This document shows positions 1-5,560 of a DNA stretch of 5,560 nucleotides, piece by piece (within the stretch, counting starts at the first letter, position 1; the number at the start of each line of letters is the position of its first letter). Both the position numbers and the translations under genes were made by a program. This DNA is from JBBDYD01 sp040901865 (lineage in GTDB: Bacteria > Bacteroidota > Ignavibacteria > UBA10030). Where the stretch lies: contig JBBDYD010000082.1 of assembly GCA_040901865.1 (NCBI GenBank), positions 1-5,560 on the forward strand, in the 5' to 3' direction. The notes beneath the pieces were generated by a model. It saw nothing but the letters and a program-made list of their open reading frames with translations. It was not told where the DNA came from and did no database searches.

Positions 1-744
1 CCGGAAGATCTTGTTCAATCCGGCTGGCTTTTGACAAGCCTCGAAGGAGAGCTTAGGCGGATTCTCGAGTACTTGCGATTTCCGTATCGACTTACGGTTG
101 TCGTCACGTTTCTGGCAGCCCTGATCTGGGCCGTCCAGTCAGACTCCGTTCCGGTCCGCAGGATTCTTCTCGTCATAGCCATTCATGTTGGTCTATCGGT
201 CGTTCTGCTTTCCAACAAGACCGTTCTATATGCTACATCCATCCTTCCTTTTTTCGCGCTCCTTTGTGGCGTGTATTTCGACCGCTTTTTGCCTCGCTTC
301 ACCCGGTTATTTTCGCTCGAGGAACTGCGGCGCGTCGGCCTTGCCGGCTCGCTGATTGCGTTGCTCCTCCTTGGATCTTATTCTGCCACACAACTGGGGG
401 GGACGCTCTACCTCGTTTGGAACCATCGCTCATGCTCGTACGAGCGTGTGATTGACGTTCTGCAGGAAGCAATTCCGCAGGGATCCCGGGTATGGGGATC
501 CATGACATTCTGGTTTGCGTTTCGTGACCAGCCCTTTCGGTCACAATACACCTATTTACGGGAACTTGAATCGTTCCGGCCGGAATACATGATTCTCGGC
601 GACAGGGAAACAGAGTCAAAGGACCATTGGGTGGATGTCCGGCGACAGGCCGAGGAAGTCGTTCGCCGGCACGGTTCGAAAGTTGCGACGACCGAAGGAG
701 CGTGTTACGGAAAACTAAGGATTTACAAAATGAAGTGGGACTGA
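1..744 (+). CDS. GT-C membrane glycosyltransferase (GT39/ArnT-like), C-terminal part
   Basis: The reading frame is open from base 1, so the 5' end lies outside the window; 247 residues are visible. A TTG at 31 could be read as a start, but the frame continues upstream and the protein begins mid-domain, so I treat it as partial. Four hydrophobic segments are visible at about residues 31-45, 55-71, 75-93 and 112-128, followed by a soluble tail of about 100 residues. The segment SNKTVLYATSILPFFALL matches the region common in GT39/ArnT-like enzymes, where a lysine and tyrosine precede an 'LPxxALL' helix. The tail motif YERVIDVLQEAIPQGSRVWG resembles the C-terminal soluble part of the same proteins. 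Known members transfer sugars from polyprenyl-phosphate donors at the outer face of the inner membrane. The catalytic N-terminal loop with its acidic residues is not visible, so donor and acceptor cannot be inferred. It converges with the LamG gene 8 bp downstream, with no hairpin terminator seen between them. Confidence 0.75.
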   Translation, partial: PEDLVQSGWLLTSLEGELRRILEYLRFPYRLTVVVTFLAALIWAVQSDSVPVRRILLVIAIHVGLSVVLLSNKTVLYATSILPFFALLCGVYFDRFLPRFTRLFSLEELRRVGLAGSLIALLLLGSYSATQLGGTLYLVWNHRSCSYERVIDVLQEAIPQGSRVWGSMTFWFAFRDQPFRSQYTYLRELESFRPEYMILGDRETESKDHWVDVRRQAEEVVRRHGSKVATTEGACYGKLRIYKMKWD

Positions 745-752
745 AGGAACAC

Positions 753-1490
753 CTACGGGAGAACGAACTTGACATTTCCTAAGATCGTCCCATGATTGTT
801 ATTCGCTGTTTTATCCCAAGCAAGAGAATCACTGGAAAACTGAACGAAATCCCAATACCCCGCCAGGCCGGGTTCATCTCCTGCGAGGCCTTGGTTCATA
901 GCTGTTTGTATTTCCTGGGGCGAACGCACAATATTCCAGATCCTGACGTCGTCAAGACATCCGTTCAGGACAGTCTCTCTTCCGACATATGTGTTAAAGG
1001 AGGCTTTCCCGAGGGAGAATCCTGATCCGCCGTAGAAGATTGATTTCGTTTCGGGCCGTTGATTTGCGAGAGTCCCATTGACAAAAATCTTCATGGTGTC
1101 TTTGTCGTACGTATAGGCCAAGTGAAACCAAACCCCCGGCTGAATCAAAAAGGGGGCTCCGAGGACGACGGCGGCATTAGACTGCTCGGCAAAGCGAAAG
1201 TGAAGGGCGCTGTCCTCAACCTTCGATGAAAACCCGTCCGCCTCGTTCCATTGATTTTTGCCGGTTTCTATGAGAAAGGGATTTGAAATCTGAAGAGAAT
1301 CGATCCTGACACGCATTTCCAGGGTCAAGGAATCCAGTTGGAGGGCAGGTGAGGATGTGATGACGATCGCGCCGGAAACTCCGTCAAATCGGACTGCGAA
1401 GTCTGCGGTTGTGGGACGAGGTACAGTGGGTGATGAGCAACGGAGGAAGATGAGGCTGCTTACGAGCACCACATTGATTGAACGATGCAT
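753..1490 (-). CDS. Secreted LamG/concanavalin-like domain protein, probable lipoprotein
   Basis: A 245-residue protein. The start at 1490 (MHRSINVVLVSSLIFLRCSS) gives a short signal sequence with a hydrophobic core and a cysteine at residue 18, and AAGGGG lies 8 nt upstream. An in-frame ATG at 1511 (MKKGESV...) is an equally acceptable start; the frame stays open to 1643 but that stretch does not look like protein. The residue before the cysteine is arginine, which is not a canonical lipobox, so lipidation is uncertain and simple export is the alternative. Residues about 29-240 form one LamG-like (Laminin_G_3) jelly-roll: AVRFDG near 31, WFHLAYTYD at 121-129, MKIFVNG at 133-139, the signature GCLDDVRIWNIVRS at 177-190 and GLAGYWDF at 208-215. 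Such domains bind carbohydrate or mediate adhesion. No catalytic domain is attached. It sits antisense between polysaccharide genes, suggesting a surface glycan-binding role (inference). Confidence 0.82.
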   Translation of the reverse strand: MHRSINVVLVSSLIFLRCSSPTVPRPTTADFAVRFDGVSGAIVITSSPALQLDSLTLEMRVRIDSLQISNPFLIETGKNQWNEADGFSSKVEDSALHFRFAEQSNAAVVLGAPFLIQPGVWFHLAYTYDKDTMKIFVNGTLANQRPETKSIFYGGSGFSLGKASFNTYVGRETVLNGCLDDVRIWNIVRSPQEIQTAMNQGLAGDEPGLAGYWDFVQFSSDSLAWDKTANNNHGTILGNVKFVLP

Positions 1491-1496
1491 GACAGA

Positions 1497-1505
1497 TTCC
1501 CCTTT
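1497..1505 (-). promoter_or_regulatory. Ribosome binding site deciding the LamG start
   Basis: On the minus strand the bases read AAAGGGGAA, with the AAGGGG core ending 8 nt before the ATG at 1488-1490. This favours that start over the ATG at 1509-1511, whose own purine run (also AAGGGG) lies about 12 nt away. The match to the canonical AGGAGG is partial. Confidence 0.45.
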
Positions 1506-1531
1506 CTTCATGGTCGGCGCGAACCCCTTGA

Positions 1532-1560
1532 AAAATACACCAAGAGATGAAAACATGCAA
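1532..1560 (-). promoter_or_regulatory. Weak candidate promoter for the LamG gene
   Basis: On the minus strand TTGCAT (1555-1560) is followed after exactly 17 bp by TATTTT (1532-1537), giving a predicted start near 1525 and a leader of about 35 nt before the ATG at 1490. The match to the sigma-70 consensus is only 3/6 and 4/6. If the organism is a Bacteroidota, whose consensus differs, this call would not apply. Confidence 0.2.
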
Positions 1561-1609
1561 GAGAGTTCATCGTCTTCAAGATGCTGAAGAAATTCCCTTG
1601 ATCCAGTAA
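1547..1609 (+). other. Possible 20-codon leader frame before the lyase
   Basis: ATG at 1547 opens a 20-codon frame (MKTCKRVHRLQDAEEIPLIQ) whose TAA at 1607-1609 ends 2 nt before the GTG at 1612. The lyase GTG has no ribosome binding site, so reinitiation after this frame is conceivable. The frame itself has only a weak purine run (AAGAG) directly before its ATG, and a frame this short can arise by chance. Confidence 0.2.
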
Positions 1610-1611
1610 CC

Positions 1612-3588
1612 GTGTTATCGCCATTAACCATAGTGCTCGCCATTCGTTACAGGATCTTTCGTCCTTTTGTTTGGCGGCGGATCACCCTTCCGCGACTCTT
1701 ACGGCTCAGCGACGAAGCTTTTTTTCGTGCTCAGGGATGGAAGCAAACAGCACAGGATCTCCTCGCTCAACTCCGGGAACAAGGGCGACTCCGCTTCTTT
1801 TTTCATCCCAGGAACCGCAAGGATTTCTTCCTGAACACACTTACGCGGACTCAACCTCTGGACAGCATCCTCGCCGAGGCGGACGATGTCCTGAACGACA
1901 GATTTCAGGCGCTTGGATCTCAAACGGTTTTTCTCGGAAGCCCGATACCCTGGCAGCGGGATTTCAAAAGCGGAAAAGAATGGCCGCTTCGCAAGCTCTC
2001 GGTGGAAGAGATCCTTGACCTCGAGAATCCCTCTGACGTGAAGGTCCCCTGGGAACTCAGCAGGTTTCATCAGGTTTGGTGGCTGGGGAAAGCCTACTGG
2101 CTGACAGGAAATCAGGCTTACGCCGAAAAATTCGGCGGACTTGTTTCAAACTGGATCGAGATGAACCCGGTCGGAAAGGGCGTCAATTGGCCCATCGCCA
2201 TGGAAGTCTCCATCAGGGCATGCAATTGGATTGCGGGATATCACTTGTTCTGCGAATCCCAGACACTGAAACCGGAATTTTGGGTCCAGTTCATGCGCAG
2301 TCTTCTGGTGCATGGAGCTTTCATTGAATCGCACCTTGAATATGCCCGGGTCAATCACAATCACTTTCTGTCTAATGTTGTCGGACTGATATACATCGGA
2401 ATGTTCTTCCGCGATCTCCCGATCGGCAAACGATGGCTCCATTGGGGCGTGCGGGAGCTTGAGAAACAAATGCAGGAACAGGTGTATGATGACGGCGTGG
2501 ATCACGAAAAAGCGACCGCGTATCATCGACTTGTGCTCGAATTCTTCTATTCCTCCGCTCTGCTCTGCAAGATCAACAACGTAACCCTCTCTCCCCCATT
2601 TTGGGAGAAACTGGGGCGGATGTTCGATTTTCTCCAGGCCTATTCGCGCACGGATGGAACTACTCCGCTTGTCGGAGACGCGGACGACGGACGATTGTTC
2701 AGGTTCTCGATGCATCAGCCCATCAATGACCACCGCCATGCGCTGTCTGTAGGAGCGATCCTCTTCAAGCGGCCGGATCTGAACGCTGCCGCGGGGCGCT
2801 TTGATCAGGAAGCATTGTGGTATTTTGGAGGAGAGGGATTCGAGATCCACCGGACTCTGGGGATGGGAAATAAGCAACAGGAGTCCCGAGCTTTTCCCGC
2901 CGGCGGATTCTACGTCATGCGCACGGAGCATACGCACGTTTTTGTTGATGCCGGAGAGATCGGTCTGCGCGGCAGGGGCGATCACGGGCACAATGACATC
3001 CTGAGCTTCGAACTCTGGCACCATGCCCCTTTCATCGTCGATTCCGGTACATACACCTATTCCGCAGATGCAAAAACGCGGAAACTCCTTCAGGGAACTG
3101 CGTCGCACAACACTGTAATGGTGGACGATATTGAAACTGCTGATTGGACCGAATTGTGGTCCATCAGGAATGACTCAACGAATCCGAGTGTGCTGAAATG
3201 GTCGACGGATTCCGCCACCGATGTCCTCGAAACCGAGCATTTCGGCTATCACCGCCTTCCGGATCCCGTGGTCCATCGCCGGAAGATCGTATTTGATAAA
3301 ACGAACAACGAGCTTCAGGTGACGGATACCCTGACCGGTCAACAAGCCCACACGCTGCAGCTCCGGCTGCATGTCCATCCTGCGGTTTCCATAGAACGGG
3401 AGGAGAAAAACCGCTATCTTGCCACGAACGGTGATCACAGGATTCGAATCGCCATCAGCGAAGAAGCGGATATGATCAAAACTCTGTATTCGCCTTCCTA
3501 CGGAATTCTCCAGCAGAGCACAGGCCTGCAGATTCGTCTCCGCAAAGCGTTCCCGCATACCGTGACGACCCGAATAACCCTGCTTTGA
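1612..3588 (+). CDS. Heparinase II/III family polysaccharide lyase
   Basis: A 658-residue protein with the usual two-part build: an N-terminal (alpha/alpha)6 toroid (about residues 60-410; Hepar_II_III_N-like) and a C-terminal beta-sandwich domain (about 428-655; Hepar_II_III). Family members cleave uronic-acid glycosidic bonds by beta-elimination. Residues corresponding to the Pedobacter heparinase II active site, as I recall it (His202, Tyr257, His406), are H249 in VNHNH, Y304 in AYHRL and H458 in GDHGHND. The H249-Y304 spacing of 55 is the same as in heparinase II. The zinc ligands His408 and Asp425 match H460 and D477, also with identical spacing (17), and H499 in ASHNTV is a candidate third ligand. 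It therefore looks catalytically intact. Substrate (alginate-, heparin- or other uronate-like) cannot be told. No ATG start is available: an in-frame stop at 1585-1587 leaves GTG at 1612 or 1633, neither with a clear ribosome binding site. No convincing signal peptide is seen. It is probably the first gene of an operon with the next two. Confidence 0.9.
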   Translation: MLSPLTIVLAIRYRIFRPFVWRRITLPRLLRLSDEAFFRAQGWKQTAQDLLAQLREQGRLRFFFHPRNRKDFFLNTLTRTQPLDSILAEADDVLNDRFQALGSQTVFLGSPIPWQRDFKSGKEWPLRKLSVEEILDLENPSDVKVPWELSRFHQVWWLGKAYWLTGNQAYAEKFGGLVSNWIEMNPVGKGVNWPIAMEVSIRACNWIAGYHLFCESQTLKPEFWVQFMRSLLVHGAFIESHLEYARVNHNHFLSNVVGLIYIGMFFRDLPIGKRWLHWGVRELEKQMQEQVYDDGVDHEKATAYHRLVLEFFYSSALLCKINNVTLSPPFWEKLGRMFDFLQAYSRTDGTTPLVGDADDGRLFRFSMHQPINDHRHALSVGAILFKRPDLNAAAGRFDQEALWYFGGEGFEIHRTLGMGNKQQESRAFPAGGFYVMRTEHTHVFVDAGEIGLRGRGDHGHNDILSFELWHHAPFIVDSGTYTYSADAKTRKLLQGTASHNTVMVDDIETADWTELWSIRNDSTNPSVLKWSTDSATDVLETEHFGYHRLPDPVVHRRKIVFDKTNNELQVTDTLTGQQAHTLQLRLHVHPAVSIEREEKNRYLATNGDHRIRIAISEEADMIKTLYSPSYGILQQSTGLQIRLRKAFPHTVTTRITLL

Positions 3589-3598
3589 CTTCACAACA

Positions 3599-4660
3599 AT
3601 GACATCAGCGCATAAGCGAAGCACCGTTTCTGTGGTGTCCGTCGAAACCACGATTCAGGACGCCGTGAGGCGGGCCATGGAGCTTGCTTCATGGAAATCC
3701 GCCCTTCAACGCGGAAAACCGACGGCACTCAAAGTGAACCTTGGCTGGGATCTTTTTATACCCGGTTCGATCACTTCTCCCTGGGTCGTCGAAGGCGTCA
3801 TCCTTTCGATCCGTGATTGGGTCGGACCGTTGTACCTGGTTGAATCCGACCAGGTCCTTGAGAACATTCAGAAGGCGTATGAAAAATCCGGACTTCCGGA
3901 TCTGTGCAAGCGGTACGGTGTTACCTGGGTCAACATGTCGCATGCTCCTTCTTCGCGAAGAGAACTTCCGGGTGCCAAAGTGTTCCCAACGATCGAACTT
4001 CCGGATATTCTTGCAGAGTGTCAGATCGTCACAATTCCCGTGATGAAGACACATGCAAAGACCCGTATAACGGGATCGTTGAAAAATCAATGGGGTTGCA
4101 TCAGTAAACTCCGCCACAACTACCATCTGGTACTCAGTGATGCTCTGGCAGACATAAACGCCGCTTTGAAACCGGCGTTTGCCGTGATGGATGCAACAAT
4201 AGCTCTGGAGGGAAACGGTCCGAAATCCGGCCGGCCGAAGATCATTAACCGGGTGCTTGCCTCGGCCGATCTCGTGGCATTGGACATGGTGCAGGCAAAG
4301 CTTATGGGGCTCGACCCGAGTACCATCGAGCACCTCCAGCGTTGCGCAGAGCGCGGGATCGGAACCGCCGCTCCCGCCGATATCGACATTCTCGGTGATG
4401 CGGATGCCTCCACCTGTAACCTCGGCTTTGAACCTGCCAGGCACAACCTCGTTTCGCGGATCGAAGAACTTCTCCGACGGTCGCGATGGAAATGGCTTTT
4501 CTTTGACACGCCGATATTCATGATCATGCTTCTTGGTGCAAAAATATGGTATCTGATATGGTTCTACGCGGTCAGCGGGCGAAAACATTGGAAGTTTGTC
4601 CTTGATGATTCCCGGTACGGGCCGCTTTGGCGATCAGTTTTGGAGGGACGGAGATCGTGA
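3599..4660 (+). CDS. DUF362 domain protein with C-terminal hydrophobic segment
   Basis: A 353-residue protein starting at ATG 3599, 10 bp after the lyase stop, with no obvious ribosome binding site, so translation may be coupled to the lyase. DUF362 features run through residues 1-290: ALKVNLGW, a GSITSPWVVEGVI stretch, then MKTHAKTRITGSLKNQWG from residue 149 and a DINAALKPAFAVMDATIALEGNGP segment (about 195 onward). The biochemical role of the family is not established. Many relatives carry a C-terminal 4Fe-4S ferredoxin domain; here the five cysteines are scattered and no CxxCxxC motif exists. Instead residues about 299-325 (WLFFDTPIFMIMLLGAKIWY and on) form a hydrophobic stretch able to anchor in the membrane, followed by a short basic/aromatic tail. 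No signal peptide is seen, so the main domain is probably cytoplasmic. The stop overlaps the flavoprotein start (GTGA), pointing to joint function with that gene. Confidence 0.85.
   Translation: MTSAHKRSTVSVVSVETTIQDAVRRAMELASWKSALQRGKPTALKVNLGWDLFIPGSITSPWVVEGVILSIRDWVGPLYLVESDQVLENIQKAYEKSGLPDLCKRYGVTWVNMSHAPSSRRELPGAKVFPTIELPDILAECQIVTIPVMKTHAKTRITGSLKNQWGCISKLRHNYHLVLSDALADINAALKPAFAVMDATIALEGNGPKSGRPKIINRVLASADLVALDMVQAKLMGLDPSTIEHLQRCAERGIGTAAPADIDILGDADASTCNLGFEPARHNLVSRIEELLRRSRWKWLFFDTPIFMIMLLGAKIWYLIWFYAVSGRKHWKFVLDDSRYGPLWRSVLEGRRS
4642..4647 (+). promoter_or_regulatory. Ribosome binding site of the flavoprotein gene
   Basis: GGAGGG lies inside the end of the DUF362 gene, about 10 nt before the GTG at 4657. 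It is the best Shine-Dalgarno match in the window and supports the overlapping GTG start. Confidence 0.6.
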
Positions 4661-5560
4661 ACATCGGGATCATTGGCGGGGGGGCGGCCGGGTTATCGGC
4701 GGGATACCATCTTACCAAACAAGGCATCAACGTGCATATGTTTGAGCGTGACAAGACGCTTGGCGGACTTGCCGGCTCTTTCATGCTGGGCGGGGGATTT
4801 GTCGAGAAGTACTATCATTTTATTTGTCTTCCTGACCAAACGTATCGGACCATGCTGGTGGAACTCGGCCTGGACCATTTGCTGCAATGGCGCCTGACCG
4901 ACATGGGCCAGTATATCAATGGAACCTTGTATTCATTCGGGAGACCATTCGACCTTCTTTGGTTCCCTCACCTCTCGCTACGGGATAAAATTCGATTTGC
5001 TCTTGCGATCATGAAGATCAAATCCGCTCCCTGGGACAACTGGAAGCAGATCGAGAACATCCCGGTGGAACGATGGCTTCAGGAAATCTTCGGCGAGAAT
5101 GTTTTTCACACGCTCCATGAGCCCTTGATCCGGTTGAAATTTGGGGACTACCGGAAGAAACTCTCTGCGGCGTGGATGTGGGCAAGAATTCACCGGCTGG
5201 GCAAATCACGAACGAAGATCAGTCAACGTGAGAAGGTTGGTTATGTTGAGGGGGGAAGCCAGATCATCATGGACGCGCTGGGGGACAGAATCCGGGACAA
5301 CGGCGGGACGATCGCTCTGGGAGCAAATGTGGAGCAGCTGCTGATCGAAGGCAATGAAGTCCGGGGCATCGTTGCCGACGGAATGGAACATCGCTTTGAT
5401 GCCGTCGTATCCACGGTGCCGCTTCCTGCCTTCCTCCGGCTCATTCCGCCTTCGCTCGAGGGAAATTATTGGTCAGCCCTTCGAAGCATTGAATCCATCG
5501 GCGTTATGTGCGTTTTTTTGCGCATGAAGGGTTCGCTCACGAGGTTCTTCTGGACCAATG
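4657..5560 (+). CDS. FAD-dependent oxidoreductase, amine-oxidase/HemY-like (partial)
   Basis: The frame is open from GTG 4657 to the right edge; 301 residues are visible and the 3' end is missing (such proteins are usually about 430-460 residues). The N-terminus MNIGIIGGGAAGLSAGYHL has the dinucleotide-binding GxGxxG (G7, G9, G12). E30 in VHMFER caps the second beta strand and binds the FAD ribose in this fold. LGGLAGS at 35-41 is the typical second glycine motif. YVEGGSQIIMDAL from residue 196 and FDAVVSTVPL near 250 match the substrate/FAD region of the amine-oxidase-like (COG1232-type) group. Relatives include protoporphyrinogen oxidase, carotenoid and squalene desaturases, and oxidoreductases found in polysaccharide clusters; UDP-galactopyranose mutase is a more distant alternative. 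Substrate is unknown. The 4-bp overlap with the DUF362 gene indicates translational coupling and likely a shared pathway. Confidence 0.85.
   Translation, partial: MNIGIIGGGAAGLSAGYHLTKQGINVHMFERDKTLGGLAGSFMLGGGFVEKYYHFICLPDQTYRTMLVELGLDHLLQWRLTDMGQYINGTLYSFGRPFDLLWFPHLSLRDKIRFALAIMKIKSAPWDNWKQIENIPVERWLQEIFGENVFHTLHEPLIRLKFGDYRKKLSAAWMWARIHRLGKSRTKISQREKVGYVEGGSQIIMDALGDRIRDNGGTIALGANVEQLLIEGNEVRGIVADGMEHRFDAVVSTVPLPAFLRLIPPSLEGNYWSALRSIESIGVMCVFLRMKGSLTRFFWTN

Larger units (their letters stand above)
1491..1611. promoter_or_regulatory. Divergent intergenic region between LamG and lyase genes
   Basis: These 121 bp separate the divergent starts at 1490 (-) and 1612 (+) and must hold the promoters for both directions unless the lyase is read from elsewhere. 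I see no convincing sigma-70 promoter on the + strand: a TTGAAA at 1528-1533 has no good -10 at 16-18 bp. The region also contains a 20-codon reading frame at 1547-1609 and a short inverted repeat (TCTTCA/TGAAGA, 1573-1578 and 1585-1590, 6-nt loop). Confidence 0.5.

Noticed and set aside
434..445. Perfect 12-bp palindrome GCTCGTACGAGC
   Set aside because: It lies inside the glycosyltransferase coding sequence and is a single copy without surrounding structure; chance is sufficient.
481..501. GGATCC repeated twice (481-486 and 496-501)
   Set aside because: Two short hexamers within coding sequence, with no further repeat units.
737..791. GGGAC (737-741) and GTCCC (787-791) as a possible terminator between the convergent genes
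   Set aside because: The arms are 5 bp with a 45-nt loop and no T-run, so this is not a credible terminator.
1573..1590. Short inverted repeat TCTTCA-6 nt-TGAAGA in the divergent region
   Set aside because: A 6-bp AT-rich stem, too weak to call an operator or a hairpin without conservation data.
1491..1643. N-terminal extension of the LamG protein to an ATG at 1643
   Set aside because: The extra 51 residues would place the hydrophobic signal sequence internally and would overlap the lyase start. Starts at 1490 or 1511 give a normal export signal.
2146..3108. A 320-codon open frame on the minus strand inside the lyase gene
   Set aside because: The + strand encodes a clear heparinase-family protein with matched catalytic residues over the same bases. 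The antisense translation resembles no family I recognise.
3689..4588. A 299-codon open frame on the minus strand inside the DUF362 gene
   Set aside because: It is antisense to a recognisable DUF362 protein, its composition is unusual and no domain is visible.

Overview
The window is a tightly packed piece of what looks like an extracellular or cell-surface polysaccharide gene cluster. The organism appears to be a bacterium with roughly balanced, slightly GC-rich base composition. A lipoprotein-like LamG protein, a heparinase-type lyase and a GT-C glycosyltransferase side by side would fit an envelope-rich Gram-negative lineage, such as the Bacteroidota/Ignavibacteria group or a similar environmental phylum. 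That placement is inference from gene content only; nothing here fixes the taxon.

Layout: (1) 1-744 (+) is the C-terminal end of a multi-spanning membrane glycosyltransferase of the GT39/ArnT-like type, cut by the left edge. (2) 753-1490 (-) is a short secreted, probably lipid-anchored protein with one LamG/concanavalin-like jelly-roll domain. It converges with the glycosyltransferase across only 8 bp. (3) 1491-1611 is a 121-bp divergent intergenic region, the only sizeable non-coding stretch. (4) 1612-3588 (+) is a full-length heparinase II/III-type polysaccharide lyase whose catalytic and zinc-site residues all appear to be present. (5) 3599-4660 (+) is a DUF362 protein with no ferredoxin-type cysteine motif and with a hydrophobic C-terminal segment. 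(6) 4657-5560 (+) is an FAD-dependent amine-oxidase/HemY-like flavoprotein that overlaps the DUF362 gene by 4 bp (GTGA) and runs off the right edge.

Genes 4-6 form a co-directional unit (10-bp gap, then a 4-bp overlap) and are probably one operon. A reasonable reading is that the glycosyltransferase helps build a glycan, the lyase trims or degrades a uronate-containing polymer, the LamG protein binds sugar at the cell surface, and the DUF362/flavoprotein pair carries out an unidentified, possibly redox, step on a precursor. The individual families are known. The least explained part is the lyase-DUF362-flavoprotein unit. I saw no tRNA, rRNA, CRISPR array, insertion sequence or phage-like element.
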